A stretch of DNA of 64,000 nt, from the NCBI GenBank assembly GCA_034008185.1, contig CM067081.1, positions 16,057,821 through 16,121,820 of the forward strand, in the 5' to 3' direction. The notes under the pieces were generated by a model that ran no database searches, was not told where the DNA came from, and saw only the letters and a list, made by a program, of their open reading frames with translations. Below are positions 41,550 through 57,000 of the stretch, piece by piece (position 1 is the stretch's first letter; the number at the start of each line of letters is the position of its first letter). The stretch comes from Gorsachius magnificus. Its lineage: Eukaryota; Chordata; Aves; Pelecaniformes; Ardeidae. The position numbers and the translations under genes were made by a program.

Positions 41550-43769
41550 AGATATAAGTTGGTGGGTTTGATTATTGTTCTGAAACCTCCCTAAAGCACA
41601 AATCTATGCAGATTTCCTATCTGTTTCTCATTTCCATTAGGAATCAGTTGCATATTCATCCCAAGCTGCATAGCTCAGCAGTAGCATCAGCAAGGAAAAG
41701 AACCATATTCCATTTCCTTTGAAATTCTGTCTACTGCAGCATGGTTTGACCACTTATATCAGTTCACAAGTCAGTATATTATAGAATGTTTTCTAAAACA
41801 ATAAAATCCTTAAATGTCATCCTTACTCTGTGAGAAAGTTTGCAGAAGTACTAGAATTTTAAACTACCCAGATGATTGTTGACTGCATTTTGATGATATT
41901 CTTGCAACAGCCATGCTATATTAAAAAATGTAGGATGAAAGTCAATGGGGAAGTCTGGCTATATGGACAGGGACAGAAGAGTGGCTTAACTGGCCTGTCA
42001 AGCTGGTTTTATGGTTTATTTCAGTTTCTATAGAGTAGTGGCACAGCCTACTATAAGGAAATATGCAATGAGTATGTAAAATGTTCAAATTCTAAGATTG
42101 TTTTAAATTTTTTTTATTTTAGCAGCTGTGGCAGAGTTCCACAAGAATTATAGGATATTAATATTAGATATTTAAGATCACCAAGCATGGGAACTTTGTT
42201 TTGTTTTAAAAGCATAGTGCACGTTGATATTCCACATGAAAAAGAAGTGGAAGAGTAATAAATAGGTTTTTTTGCATTCTTAACATTTAGCATACATATT
42301 GGTATGAAGCAAACCCCAGCTCAATGGGACAAGATCTGACTGTTTGTCTCCAGATAAGAGAGTATAATTTTTATTACTTCTTATCTGGTCATCAATTAGT
42401 TATAGGTAAAAAATTATATTGTCTTCCATTCTAAATTTTATTTTCAACTTTTGGGTTTTTTGTGTTAGGGACAGATTTGCAAGCGTTTAAGGAGTTAGGT
42501 ACTAAGGTGCTCTGAGAAAACTCCATTTCTGTGCCCTGTTGGTCTAAATACTTTGGGTCACAGGAGACTACTTTCTGTTGACTTTCAGTCAAGGCTACAC
42601 ACTTGAGACAGCAAAAATGATAGAGATTCACCTTATCCATATCCTTGAGTAACTCAGAGAAACCATAAAGCTGGCTTATCTAATGAGGTTTACCAGAATC
42701 AGATGCTTTCACATGGTTCTGAATTCCATGTGACTAGATCACATTTCAAAATGAGACTTAATCCAGGAACTCATTTAAATGTTGTAGGGATGCTTGCCCT
42801 ACACACAAACATTATTTAAAAGGCTGTTTTCATTCATTTTGTCCTTGTGCTGAAATAAATACCACAACAAATATCGACAGAAATAGATGGACTTGTAGTC
42901 TTGCTATGCCTAGTTTTGCTATGCTTATTTCCTGTTTAGTCTAGAACCAAAAGGGGAAAAAACAGTGGCTTGCAAAAGAATGAGTCTCATTTTCACCCTT
43001 TTCAGGTGTTGAGAGAATCCAGCTTCCACTGGGTTTCAGGGAGTCACAACAGGGCAGTGCCCGGGGGGCGGCTGGGTCCCAAGGCTGAAGCCAAGGGGAC
43101 CCCTTGTGGTGGGGTTTTGCCATCTTGGAACTGCTGCTCACCATCTTTGTTAAAACGCTAGTTAACAAAATCAGTTGGTGTGTCCGGGCTCCTTGCATGC
43201 TGCTACTTGTTAGTTTGGGGAGGAAGGAGGCTGCTTCATTTCCTTTCCACTGTTATGATAATTTTATTGTTTTTACAGTGGAAAAATGAATTTATTTAAA
43301 ACCTTCACAGCATTTCAATGCTGCTCCAATATATAAAAAACCCTATCTATTTAGCATCAGGTACTACTCTTGGAGAACTAGATAAAAGAATATCTATCTC
43401 CATAGCTAGAATCACTAGGTAAAACTCTATTGCTGGTGTTATCCAGAGTTTAAAACTACGTGGTCATGTTGGTTGTTCCTGTCCTTAATATGTATTTGAT
43501 ACATTCACAGAAGCAAATTACATGCACAAATTAAGAAATCATTAAAAAAAAAGCAAAAATAGGCATGAAGTTCATGGCTTTCAGGCAGATAATATTTAGC
43601 AAAGGACAGTATAGTTTCATTGTTTCGCAGTGTCATAGACAAGATATGGCTATTTTTATGGTTAAACAAATTTCTGAAGGTGTATGAGGTTACTAACTCA
43701 CTATAGCAGTCTGGATTCTCTGGGATTGGTGGAATAATACAATGTTTAAACAAAAAAAATGGACACCAC
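41550..43769. other. Intergenic, nothing recognised
   Basis: 2.2 kb of AT-rich sequence; no gene, RNA or repeat supported. Confidence 0.55.
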
Positions 43770-44097
43770 TGATAGATGAAAGGAGGTTGTAGAGAGGTGG
43801 GTGTCGGTCTCTTCTCCCAGGTAACAGGAGATAGGAGGAAGGCAAATGGCCTCAAGTTGCATCACGGGAGGTTTAGTTTGGTCATTAGGAAAAATTAACT
43901 CACCAAAAGGATTGTCAAGCATTGGAAGGGGCTGCCCAAGGAAGTGGTTGAATCTCCATCCCTGTAGGTATTTAAAAGACAGGTAGACGAGGTGCTTAGG
44001 GACATGGTTTAGTGGTGGGATGGCAGGGTTAGGTTAACGGTTGGACTTGATGATCTTAAAGGTCTTTTCCAACCTAAACGATTCTATGATTCTATGA
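43770..44097 (+). mobile_element. CR1 LINE 3' fragment
   Basis: A 0.33-kb plus-strand 3' end similar to the 29.4-kb copy: GAAAGGAGGTTGTAGAGAGG, TTAGGGACATGGTTTAGTGG, TTGGACTTGATGATCTTAAA and a clean ATTCTATGATTCTATGA tail. Good preservation suggests a fairly young insertion. Confidence 0.93.
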
Positions 44098-47000
44098 GCC
44101 TACCTGGGTCTCAGCTGCAGGACTTGAAGTCTTGATTAAAAGAGGGATGGAATAGCAGACAAAAGTTGGACAGGAAGGAGGCACAGATATTTGGTTGGTA
44201 GAAAAAATAGGTCAGAGCAGAATAGGTAAGGTCAAAGTTCAGTGGCATAGAGTGCCATACATCAACTTCTTACTTTGAAACAAAACTACCAAATGGACAT
44301 AAAATATTTCTGTATTTCTTTAGGCTTGCAACTATACTCATTCTTAAAACAACAAAAATATTTATAATCTGGGAAGGGGTAATGCTGAATAACAAATCAC
44401 AGCCTTGTTACTGATAGTAAGTTGACATGTGTAACTGGGCTGTCTTAAAACAACACTCTTGTAACCAAGTTGTATATAGACATCACCCACTCCTGAAGTG
44501 AAAAAGCTGGCAGCTACCACGAGAATACTTAATAAAATTGTGCAGCACCCAAGTAGGTCAAAACCGCGGTACTACTGCAATCATAGACACAGGCTTTTCT
44601 AAGACAGGGTGTGACTAAAGTGGTTCCAGTTTATTTCTAAATTGCATGGGCCACATGATGTTATGCTTTGACTTCTGAATCAAAGCCTTGGTTACAGAAC
44701 AAGCAATAGAAAAGTGTCTTTCTTACAGGAGATGCGCTTATTAGGCAATGAAGAAAATTAATAGAACACATTGTTAAATGATACACATCTTGCAGCATTT
44801 TCTGTAGAAGTCTTCTTTCAAAATTTCACAAGGAACCACAGCCTTCTGAGTTTTCTGGGCTTGCCTATCATAGGGCTGATGCACTGTAAACACCATTACA
44901 TAATGCTTACTCAAAACAAAGACCGATGCAGTGCATCAGTGACACATCAAGGCTGGGAAAATACTAAACATTTGTCAGCAAGCACCTCCAAATGAGTTAT
45001 GAATTTCAAAATGGACTGCTGCATTTCTTACTTAAAATCTAATAACTTCTGTGAACTTTCTGGCAGCAAGTCCAGTTCATATGAGGTTTCCACAGGAATA
45101 AAAAGATAAAGAAACAGGGGGGGGCGGAAATTCCCTCCAGAACATGCCATAGACCTCAAGAACAAAACTTTCATGGGCTCCCTTTACCCTATAGCTAGAA
45201 CAGTAACTCTGGCCCAAACAGTCTGTGCAGGGATGCTGACCTACCTGGTCCCTGTGCACTGGGCCCTTTAACAATGGAAAAACTCACATTCTGAACAGAA
45301 AAGTAAGGATCTTTCCAATAATGAGGTTACTTTAGAAAGAAAAATCTACATGCGATAAAGGAACTACTATTATTTTAGAGGACAAACTATCTGCATTTTT
45401 TATTTACCGTAAAGCTTCACAAGTGAAATGCTCCTTAGATTTTTCAAGTTAGAGAGAAGCAATCAAAGTAAAGTTAGGATTTTCTTTGAAATCAGCTCTT
45501 TTTATAGATATCAGATGAAGCCATAGGAGCATTTAACACTTTGTCCTATGTAGATAGCAAGTAAAATTCACACTTGAGCAACATTCACTCTGCAGCATTG
45601 TTAAGAAACCCAACCTAGCCCAAAATAGGGTAGTCTGAGTAGAAGTGGGATGTGTAAATGTGATCCTTCATGTGAAGTAATTTCTCCTGCTTTTGTTTTA
45701 CTGTTTTTCTACAAACCATACAAAAAAAAAGTTAAAGTTCTTAAAAGGTTTTCTATGTCTGTATGTCTCCTAAAATAGAAAAAAATTGCAAAAGACAATA
45801 AAAAAATAATGAATGGAAAAGGAAATATGCTTGGTTACAGTCTTCTTACAGTTGTTAAAAACAACATGCCTTTCTCGCTGGTGGCCTAGCTTCTCAGTCC
45901 ATTCCCCTATCTGTGACAGTTCCTTTAATCTGTTAATTCCAGTTTTACTACAGTTTCTGAATTTCCACAGGCCTCGAGCATTTATTTCGTGAACAATATT
46001 AAACTGAGATGGGCTGGACCAGATCTCCAAGGGAATTCCAAGTGCTGAACAAAGTAGTTTTAGTAGCTCTTTCTTCTGTACGAGAGCTGATCTGGTATGC
46101 CCTGCTTAGGTTTGGTTGCAGGATAGCTAGTGATGCCCACAGAAAACGGCCAGTGACCCATCTGCTCTAGCTTCCAAGAGTCTGGTGAACTCATTTGGTG
46201 TCTCTGATTCACATCCAACAAGTTTACTCATCTGACAGACTATGCTGAATATGTTCAGTTATAAACCTTTTTTCTTCTGTTGAACTGGATTTATGAGCTG
46301 GAGTTAAAAGTGATTTTAAGAGAATTTGGAAAGAGACAATTTAGACTATGCCTACACTCCCTTTGGTAAAGAGGGCATTCATCAGAAATCCAAGCCTTAC
46401 TAAAATGAATATTTAAGTTTATAACATTTATCTGAGTTTTCCTAAAAGCCATGTAAGCTTACTAGGCTACTGGACAAAAGGAAGACCAGTATCTCTGTTC
46501 ATTACTGTCTTATGTGTGCGGCTCAAACAATTAGGTATAATCTGGGATGCCTCCCACATTCTGCCCAGAAGCAATATAGGTGCCAACTCTCTAAACTGCC
46601 ACAGAGCTTAGACATGATCTAGGCACCTACACCTAGTTCTGGGGACACCCATCAGCAGATATTTGGACACCTTGGGAACCAGCAGAAGTCTGGGCCCAAG
46701 GTGACTATACCTACTGCACGTAGGTATCCAAAGTATGCCTAAAGGCTTGGGTGGATCTAGATACTGGCTCCTAATCTTGCTCCAGACAGAGATGTCAGCT
46801 GCCAGAATTGTGTGTTCAGGACCTCCCTAGCATACCTGGCATGCCAACGACTACAGGAAGAAACAAGGAGCTTCATTTCTTAGATACCCAGAGAGTTTCA
46901 AGGTCTGATTCAGGAGCAAAAGAAACTATACTGCTTTTGCTGTGCCACAGCACTCTGCAGATCTGCCTCCATCCATTGCATGGAGTTCTATAGGGCTCTA

Positions 47001-50000
47001 TAATGACATAAATGTACTTATTTAAAGAGCTAGAAAGAGGTATTACAATCTCATGGTTCTAAATACTGTGAAATAGTATTTCTTCTCTTTTTCTTTTAAA
47101 GGATTTCTGTATGGGTACAGCCTGATGTTTATGCAAAGCTGCTCTTTCTCAGTTGTAACCTCACTCTGCAGAACCTCTCCCAGCCTCTAAATTTTTCCAC
47201 ATTAATTGAACAGTTAGCTGTGCTTTGTGCATGCGTTGCATTAACACTTTTAGAAGTGGACTTTAAGAATATTGCCCCAAGTGTATATTCCTGTATCTGA
47301 TTTTAGGGATACCTGCCCATTATAGCCTAAAGATACCATTCCCAGATCTCTTTTGAAAACAGCATTTTAAAATCTGCCCTGCTGATAAGTCTCTGACATC
47401 GGCTTCTTGGAGTGTGTAGCAGGACTCTGCTGGTCATCACTCATTTTCTAGGATGTATTTTGCAAGGAGACAGTCCTAAAGACAGATGGGCTCTTGTCCC
47501 ACTAAGAGATTCTGTGGATCAGAATTTAGGTGTGAGTCTAATTGTTAATGAAATTAATCTTAGTTTAAAGAACGCAAGCAGGCAAATTGTGCTGCTGTGC
47601 TGCAGCATACGCAGGATGTTTGTTAAATGCACATTCTTTAATCAGCAGATGAGCATTCACTGAAACTTTTCTGGTTAGATTTACCTAAAAGTTAACTTGC
47701 TAAGATGCACTGTTTAAAGTTCAAAATCCTCCCTCTGGGTTAAAATTGAAAATAACCAGCTATATTTTAGCATTCTAAAACATAGCATATTCTCCGTGAA
47801 GTCAAAAATAGGAGAGAGTAGGGAGGTGATTATTTCTAATTTGGTCACAACAGTGGGTTGCACTGATGGCAGACATAATAAAGGCCCATTGCAGAAGGCA
47901 ACATAGTTGTATTAAGCCTAATTCATGTCTTTTGTAATACACTCAAATTAAAAAAAAAAAACAACAAAACATTCTTTGCACGAATTTTGAATTCATAGTT
48001 TAAAAAGAGAGAAAGCCATTATTTCAAAACAAAAACTTGTGTTTTGATTCAGCTTAACACTTGTCTCATTTAATTTTTTAAAAATAATTTTGAAATGTTT
48101 GTTCAAAATCAACGCCACTGGTGGAAGCCTGAAATGCTTTAACACATTTATAATGTAGAGTCTTAGTTCAAAATTTTTTATGAGATTTTTTTTTTTACTT
48201 GCTGTAGTTAGAAACCAACTGTTTCAATATCCTTCTAAATACTGAATATTAATACTCTCTGATTTCAGTCTCTTGCATCAGATAACTTTGCTTGAACTAT
48301 ATCTAGCAGATTTTCACAGTTAGATTTAATCTTGTTACCTAGGTGAGAAACCATTACTTTGTTCTTCTCTTGTACGATATTTTTTCCATTGGATTCTTTA
48401 TGCAGAGAGAGATTGAGAAAGATAAGATCTGAGGTGAAATTCTGAAGAAACATTTGACTTTGATAGCAGTCGAATTTAAACATTTCCTTGAAAGATGATT
48501 GATCCTCTAATGCCTTTTATTGAAACTAGGAAGAAAAACATGATTTTAACCAGCATAATTTCTCCAGAATGTTTACAACACTCATTGATACTATGCATTG
48601 CAATATTGTAGCTTTAGTTCATTGCACTTTGTTTCTGAGGCTTAGCCTCCAACTACATAATTTTCCAATTTCAGTAAAAAGATAATTAAAATAAAACTCT
48701 CATGCCTCTAGTCACAGCTGCTCTTCATTTCATTCTTCTGAAAATTTTCTATTCATATACTGGAAAGATACACAATTACAGAGGAGGGAAGCAGGGTAGG
48801 AAGGGACAGAGGGACAACAGATTTCTTGTTTGTGGGTGTAATTTCTACCTTTTGTCTACAAATTTGTGTAAAGTTGTGTTTGTATAAAATTGTAAATTTA
48901 CTTTCTTAACATATTGCTAATTCACTATGGTTTGGCCATAAACAGCAAACACTGTAATGTTTGTACCAATAAGGAACATTTAACTGTAAGCATATACAAT
49001 TTTGGGGGCAAAATGTACTGCCAAATATGTAAGATGTAAAGCTCTCCTCTGCTTGTTGAAAAGGTAAGCCAATAAACATAAATTTCTAGCCAAAATTGCT
49101 ACCCTATCCTTAGATAAAATCATGTTGAATGGTGATGAGGGCTACAGAATAGTGGATACACCTGCAGCCCTAATTCCACCCATACAACTGGATCAAAGTC
49201 CATTAATTTCTCCTTCCTGCAGGCATAAAACCCACAGAAGCTTTGGCAAGGCTGTAAAGGTTAGTAAAGCAGGTGAGCAGTATAGACTGATAGGCCAGTG
49301 ACTTGCACTGTAACCTCTGGCACATTGGTGTATTCAATGGAAAATAATTTTGTAGCTACAATACTGTGCATGATGAAGTTTCACTCATTAATAAAGTGCT
49401 TTTAGATCAGTACATGACAGGCATTCTGCAAGTGCTCATCTCAGTCCAAAATATGGTAACTTTTAGCACAAGCCTGTTTATTTTTTTCTGTGCGTGTAAA
49501 GTTCTTATACAAACGAAAATATGCATTTAGACAATGAAATCATCTTACCTCACAGTGTGTCATAGATTTATTGGACCTTTCTATATTTAATGTTCGTTTG
49601 TTTGTTTAGTGTGAGATCTTCAAGCTGAGTATCTTCTAGTATTGATGTGCTTAGCATTTGTATTAACATTCAAAACCATTCAAAACATCTATTTAATATA
49701 TTTGGAATAAGCAGAAAACAGTGAGATAAAGTTATCTAATCATGTTTTAACAGGAATCAATTCATAAATCCTTTTGAAATGGACACCACGCTCACTGGAG
49801 AGCTGTTCCCAGAACTAGTGCGGCACCTTTGGGCTGCGGTCACTGTCAGACAAACTTAAATTATCTTCCGTAGCACAGCTCAGAGATCTCCAGCTGTTTG
49901 GCTGTGGTGGTGGTCTGCATTTCTGGGCATGCTGCAGATCCTGTGTGAGTGGCTGGAAGAACAAGGCTGGTGCGTAGCCGGCAGAAAGCTTTCCACCGCT

Positions 50001-52237
50001 GCTCTCCTAGTGCAGTGCTGCCACTGGTGTCCATAATACCGCCAGCTTTACCATTAGTGACGGGACAGCAGAAGAAAATAGTTATGTGGGAATTTCTATG
50101 TCCTTTTATCTACTGCTGCTCTAAAATTTCACTGGAGATCAGTTGCTCACCTTCTGTGTGTTGGTGGGACATAAAGCACTGACTCACTGATTTCAAAGGA
50201 CACACCTGTGCAACTCATGTTCACGCTGATGAGCACTTGAAAAATTCAATTCAATGGAGTGATGTAAAAAGTCCTTCTAAAAGCAGATTAGCAATGTTAA
50301 ATAAAGCAACCACGAGACATTCTCTGATAGCAAAAGATACACTTTTATGTCCAGAAGTTCTGTCTATTCCCAACCATATTTTACTGGCATATTGTTATGT
50401 AAAACCACGATCACTTCCTTGTTTACAAAATGTGTGGTATATTGCATGGAAATATTTCCAGTTGAAACCTCATAGAGCCAACTCAGCACAACCAAAGTAA
50501 ATTGGGGCTTTCTGAACTGCAAAAATGCAATTTCAGCCCGCAAATTAGATCCATTAAAACTGTTTAAATCTAGTCCTGCTTGTTTAGATTTGAAATGGCT
50601 GTTGTAAAGTTTTTCCTTTCAGATTAGCTACCAAGCATTGGTGCGTCACGTTTCCATAACACAAAGATGTTGAGAAAGCTTTTGCTGGGAGCATCACTTA
50701 CCAATTCCTTACTCCAGATCAAATCTGTCAGAAGCTGATTGTCGCCGGGGGGGTCACATGTGGCTGGGGGACCGCCAAAATGCATCTTCTCCTGGTGTCC
50801 AGGAGACGTGCAAGAGAGGAATAGGAGCCCACTGGTCCACTCCTGTGGACTCTCTGAGAGTTGGGAAACATCAAGCAATTGAATGGTTTCCTCTTCCTAG
50901 CAGCTACCAGAATACTATCAAGGGGTTACATTGCTGCAAAGGAAAAGTGCCAACATTTTTGGATATTCAAGTCTTCTTAAACACAGGCCCTCAGTGTAGC
51001 ATGTTAGGCATCTGCATAAGGAAACATCCAAAATCTGAAAATCCAGACCAGATAAATTTGCTTACATAATGCCCTATACCAGCCAAAAGCTAAGTATCTG
51101 AGACACTGCCTGACGCTTCTATTTCTCTGTGCCTTACTATGCCCCACTGTTTCTAAATCTTTGAAGATGTTGCATAATGTAGCATGGCAATCTTTTATTT
51201 CTCACTGCAGTATAATAAAAAGAACTTACTTAAAAGAACTACAGCCAGTTTCACACCTGTTTCAAACTGTAGCCCAACTGCAGCCCAACCTAAATGAGAG
51301 CACTTCTCTGTCTTCCACCTGGTACTTCAAAGCAGCAGCAGCTTAGCATTAGTACTTACTGCTTCTGTTGTAGTTAAGGCAGCCACTATTTCAGGGATGG
51401 CAGCATATTCAGGGATGAACCACTGTAAAATGTAAGCTAGAAGGGCCTAAAATAAACGTCTTGTCAATCATTAGGAATGTAATTTCTGTAAGGATGAAAT
51501 CTTAAGCATGTTTGGAGAAATGGGCCCCTGTTATTTACTTCCAAAGGGCAAAATTCAACCAAAATAATCATAAAACTTGATTGGAATCAGCATTGGTGAA
51601 CTCAAACCATGCTAACACAAACCAAATATTTGAGGTAAAGAAGGGCAAAATATTCACGAAACATATAAACAAAGTAATAAATGGGAATGAGGCAATTTTC
51701 TCTCTTGCATTGGCAACAATAATACTAGAAAACAAGGTCTTGGCTTAATTGCATTTTTAAGGAATGTTCAGCAACTATAGATGGTGTACTTAAATGGAAA
51801 AATATGTAATACTATGATGGCAGGAATGTTCTACTTAAAAGACAAGCACCATGCAAAGCATAAGCACAGTATTCATTTGTAGGACAGTAATGTCATTAGG
51901 TTGGGACAAAAGTTTTATTAACAACACAGTAGCTAGTACTATGAACTGAAGCCTTACATGCTAGTACATTAGCCGCCCCCCGCCCCCCTCTCAAATGAAC
52001 AGAAAAATATTCTTTCTGTTACTAAACTATGAACATGTTCCCTGATGAATGACGATCCTTTAGGAAATTAAAGTGAGCATAAAAAATAAAATAGCAAATG
52101 AGGCTGCATTTTGAAGCTTATTTACTGCTTACAAATAGCACTGACACTTACGATGCTTCCCCATGACTTCAAAAACCAGTAATTTTTCATTGAGCTACAC
52201 ATCATACTCCCTACGTTGCAAGAATATATGAATATAT
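44098..52237. other. Intergenic, 8 kb without recognised gene
   Basis: Long AT-rich stretch without CR1 copies. A possible degenerate repeat at 46560-46790 is listed separately. There is a C-rich run at about 51972-51987 and a G run of 9-10 near 45117. Open frames are short and have no recognisable domains. Confidence 0.5.
46560..46790. repeat. Possible degenerate interspersed repeat with TAGGCACCTA words
   Basis: Contains TAGGCACCTACACCTAG, TCTGGGCCCAAGGTGAC and GTAGGTATCCAAAGTATGCC. This is reminiscent of an old archosaur/turtle repeat rich in TAGGCACCTA and AAATCTGGGCC words. The resemblance is loose and from memory. Confidence 0.25.
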
Positions 52238-54089
52238 CTTAAAGGCGCAGGAACAGGATGTCCCTATGTGCCAGAAGACAAGCTGGTGGGGATGAAGACT
52301 GTCCTGGCTGACCAGAGAGCTTTGGCTGGAACTCACAAAAAACCAGGAGAGTTAACGACCTTTGGAAGAAGGGGCAGGCAACTCAGGAGGACTACAAGGA
52401 TGCCTACTGTTTAATGCCTTTTTTGCCTCAGTCTTTAATGGTAAGTTGTTCTTGGGGTACCCAGCCCCCTGAGCTGAAGACAGGGATGGGGGAGCAGAAT
52501 GAAGCCCCCATAATCCAAGTGGAAATGGTTAGCAACTTGCTAACACTTAGGCACACACAAGCCTATGGGGCCAGATGGGATTCATCCAAGGATACCAAGG
52601 GAGCTGGCAGAAGTGCTCACCAAGCCATTTTCCATCCTTTATCAGCAGTCCTCGCTAACCAGGGAGGTCCCAGTTGGCTGGAGGTTGGCAAATGGGATGC
52701 CCATTTACAAGAAGGGATGGAAGAAGGATCCAGGGAACCACAAGCCTGTCAATCTGACCTTGGTGCCAGGAAAGGTAGAGCTCCATAGAGCAGATCATCT
52801 TGAGTGCCATGACATGGCACATATGGGACAACCAGGTGATCAGGCCTGGTCAGAATGGGTTTATGAAAGGCAGGTCCTGCTTGACCAACCTTCTATGACA
52901 AGGTGACATGTTTAGCGGATGAGGGAAAGGCTGTGGATGTTGTCTACCTGGACTTTAGTAAAGCCGTTGACACCATTTCTCACAGCATTCTCCTGGAGAA
53001 ATTGGCTGCTCGTGGCTTGGACGGGTCTACACTTCACTAGGTGAAAAATCTGCCTGTATGGCCGGGCCCACAGAGTTGTGGTGAATGGAGTTAAATCCAG
53101 TTGGAAGCCAGTCATAAGTGATGTTCCCCAGGGCTCGGTGTTGGGGCCAGTTCTTTTTAATATCTTTACCAATTATATGGATGAGGGGATCGAGTGCACC
53201 CTCAGCAAGTTTGCAGATGACACTTAGCTGGGTGGAAGTGCTGATCTCCTTGAGGGTAGGAAGGCTCTACAGAGGGATCTGGACAGGCTGGATCAATGGG
53301 CTGCAGACAATTATATGAGGCTCAGGCTAAGTGCCAGGTCCTGCACTTGGGTTGCAACAACCCCATGTAATGCTACAGGCTTGGGGAAGAGTGGAAAGAA
53401 AGCTGCCCTGCAGAAAAGGACCTGGGGGTTTTGGTCGAGAGCTGGCTGAATATGAGCCAGCAGTGCACCCAGGTGGCCAAGAAGGCAATAGCATCCTGGC
53501 ATGTATCGGAAATAGTGTGGCCAGCAAGACTAGGGAAGTCATCCTTCCCCTGTACTTGGCACTGGTGAGGCCGCACCTCAAATACTGTGTTCAGTTTTGA
53601 GCCCCTCACTACAGGAAAGACGTTGCGTTGCTGGAACATGTCCAGTGGAGAGCAACAAAGCTGGTGAAGGTCTGGAGCACAAGTCTTATGAGGAGCGGCT
53701 GAGGGAACTGGGGTTATTCAGTCTGGAGAAGAGGAGGCTGAGGGGAGACCTGATCGCCCTCTGCAACTGCCTGACAGGAGGCTGTAGCGATGTGGGGGTT
53801 GGCCTCTTCTCCCTGGTAACGAGCAGTAGCACAAGAGGAAACAGCCTCAAGTTGCACCAGGGGAGGTTTAGATTGGACATTAGGAAAAAAATTTCTTCAC
53901 AGAAAGGGTTGTCAAGCATTAGAACAAGTTGCCCAGGGAAGTGGTTGAGTCAGCAGCCCTGGAAGTATTTAAAAGGTGTGTAGATGTGGCACTTAGGGAC
54001 ATGGTTTAGTGGGACTTTGCAGTGTTAGGTTAATGGTTGGACTTAATGATCTTAAAGGTCTTTTCCAACCTAAACAATTCTATGATTCC
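52238..54089 (+). mobile_element. CR1 LINE, 1.85 kb, degenerate reverse transcriptase
   Basis: A plus-strand CR1 that lines up with the 29.4-kb copy from its position about 30305 to the end, with internal deletions. The junction near 52406 skips part of the endonuclease/polymerase linker. The polymerase is broken by several frameshifts and stops, including a TAG directly after the catalytic ADD triplet (ADDT-stop near 53216-53227). The 3' tail is a decayed ATTCTATGATTCCA. The part at 53590-53900 is closely similar to the fragment at 1-340, so these are probably the same subfamily. Confidence 0.93.
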
Positions 54090-57000
54090 AAGAAGCTCCA
54101 CAAAGTATAACACCCTGCATTGTTAAATTCATAATAATTTCATTTAAGAATTATATATTATAATGAACTTCTGTACAGCATATACTCCATTGTACAGCAC
54201 AGGCACAGCAATAATCCTGTGTGATTTAATGCACAACCTACAATCACAGTCCCAGAAACAATAAAAAATAAAAACCATCAGAAACACTGGCAAAGGGTAA
54301 GCCTTGGCACATAAATATCCTGGTGGTTCACTCAAGTGTCAGCAATAATTATTGTCTTCTCATGAACATTGTTACGTTTGGCATCTCCAGTACTAGGAGA
54401 ACATTTTTCCACAGTATTCATTCTGTAAGCCAGTAATCACCATACCAGGCGAAAAAAAACCCCAAACCAACCCCAAAACCCAACCCAAACAACAAAACCC
54501 AAACCATACAATTAAATTCAATGGGTCCTGCATAAGCCTATTGAAGATTCAGGAAGGGAGCAGCATTTCACTATCAAAACTTTAAATTGGCTCCTAGGAC
54601 AGAACCATTCAAATGCAGAAAAACCACCATTGAGGGAGATTTGCATAGGACAGAAAGGTGACCAGCCACCTCCACAGCCCCCAAAATGTCCATATGCTAT
54701 AGGAAAGCTGAGGAGAACTGAACCTCCTTTCTAATTCTCCTTTCACCTTCAAACTTCTGGGCAGTTTCCACCAGGTTGAACAACAGATGGGAAACATTTA
54801 TTTATCTATTCTTGTATATAAAAATGTGTGTGCATGTATACAGACTACAAGTCTGAAAGGGGGACAGAACATTCCCCTGGTTGAACAAATAAGCATGGAA
54901 ATAAAGGGGAAAATGGTAGCATATGACTACATTTTATTTCACATATATTTCCTTTTCTTTCCCCTGTGTGCCATGAGTATTTCCATTTCACATCATAGCA
55001 AAAACCACAGTGTCACAACCCATACCCAGCCCTTGGAACTCCAGCACTGGTCTTTGCTTTGTATTACTACTCAACCCTGATGCAAAAATCAAACACACAT
55101 GAGGGAATAAACTGTTTTCTTAGTTTTATAGATCCATGCACTACACAAAAGCGTAACTCAGAAGCAACTGCCAGGTATGCAGAGGTCCTACTTTTTATAT
55201 AACTAATGTTCCTCTTACTATTTTTACTGTAATCTGCAAAAACTTTAAGTGATTACATTTCTCGTGGATTAATAATGATTTATTTCAGATGTGTTCTGAA
55301 TCATTCATTCAGGTGTCCTGACTAACATTTTGTCCATGTTCAATTAAGTACGTTGAGCAGCTAGATGAGGATGTAATATTAGCTGTTGATCATATTTCTC
55401 TATAAGTTTTAAATATTGAGAGGCATTATGTCATAGGATAATATTTCCTCTTTCATTAGAAAACCTGATTTAGAGTTAACTGATTTTGAATGCAAAAAAA
55501 TAGTTTCACATTAAGCCTATAATGGTTAGCAGGCAACAAGTCACATCTACCATTCCATTTTATTGTAATTTAAATTACTACAATAAGCACAGTAAGCCTT
55601 CCTGAAATATTCTAATATTTAAGAGATTATAAAGAATTATCTCAGTGTTATTATCAGAAAATAATTAAACTAGCTGGCAATACTATGGTCTAGCCCTTTA
55701 ATTCACTATCATAAAATGAACAGTGAAAATAAATTAAGAAATTCTGAAAATAAGGAAAACTAAGTTGTATATTAGCTAGGATTTAAATCAGCCCCAAATT
55801 AAATTATTATATAATCAGCACTAATTCACTACTCAGCTGATAAAAATACATACATGAACAAAACCCCTGAAACATAGAGCGATTTGTTTTCTTAAATTGT
55901 CAAAATTAGGGAAGAAGTTTAATTTAAGAAGGTGAAAAATTGTATGTGTTTAAAGCATTCTTTTCAAAAGTCATAGTTTCCAGAGGCACAGGACACAACC
56001 ATAACATTTTAATAACTTATAAAGTAGTAAGTCATTCAATAGAAATATGTTGGAACCAATTTGGATTAAGAAATAGTACTTGGCTCATTAAGATAAAAAC
56101 CTGCCCACTGTAAGGCCTATATAAAACAAAGTCAGCAACCTGCATCTTCTGTCATTGTTATTATGGTCAGTTACTATTCAGAGAAAAAAAAAGCTATGGA
56201 GAATATATAGGGAATATCATATCCTGATTAGCTAAAAACAGGAGCAAGCGTAAAGTTTAGCGTCTGGAAGAAGTGATATACAAATCTGAAAAAATTATTT
56301 CATTTTGGTGATAAGCCTGGCAGTGGTTTAAAAATAAAAATTAAGATAACACTAGGCAACATCATCTTGCAGTACATGGTCAGTCTTTAACATACCCACC
56401 TAACACTACAGTGTCCTCTCCCAAAGAGACAGAAAGAAACACAGAACGGTAATACAGAAGACAAGGGTGAAGAGAAGTAACAGAACTGTTGCCATTGCTT
56501 GTAGATACAGATATGAGACACCTGGGGAAGGCACCGGACACTTCCATTATCAGAAGATAAAGTGGAACTGTGCAGACAACTAACGGGCATTGCCTTAGCT
56601 CTGAGAGAGACTGATTATCTCTGGGAGAGAAGACTGTCCTGACACAGATACGGCATCGGACCTCAACGACCAGAAAGCGTCAAGACTGGAACAAGCTGTA
56701 TCTGTAAGGAAAACAGCATCACTAACTCAAACATAGGACAGGATGCTGGTTTTGACCCTTTCTGTAATGGGCTCTGAAAGACCCTATGGAAGAGTACACT
56801 AGAAAACACCAAGTCCTTTCCTAAAAACAGAGGAGTGACCCAAGAGATATGCTGGGGGGGAAGAGGGGGGGTCAGGGAAGGGAGTCGGCTGGGGTAGAGA
56901 GAAAAGCTCATTCTCTTTTCATTTGCATGCATTGCAACAGGTTGTTGAAACAGTGTTCATCCAATGAATAATTCATGACAGTTAACTACCAGGACCATTA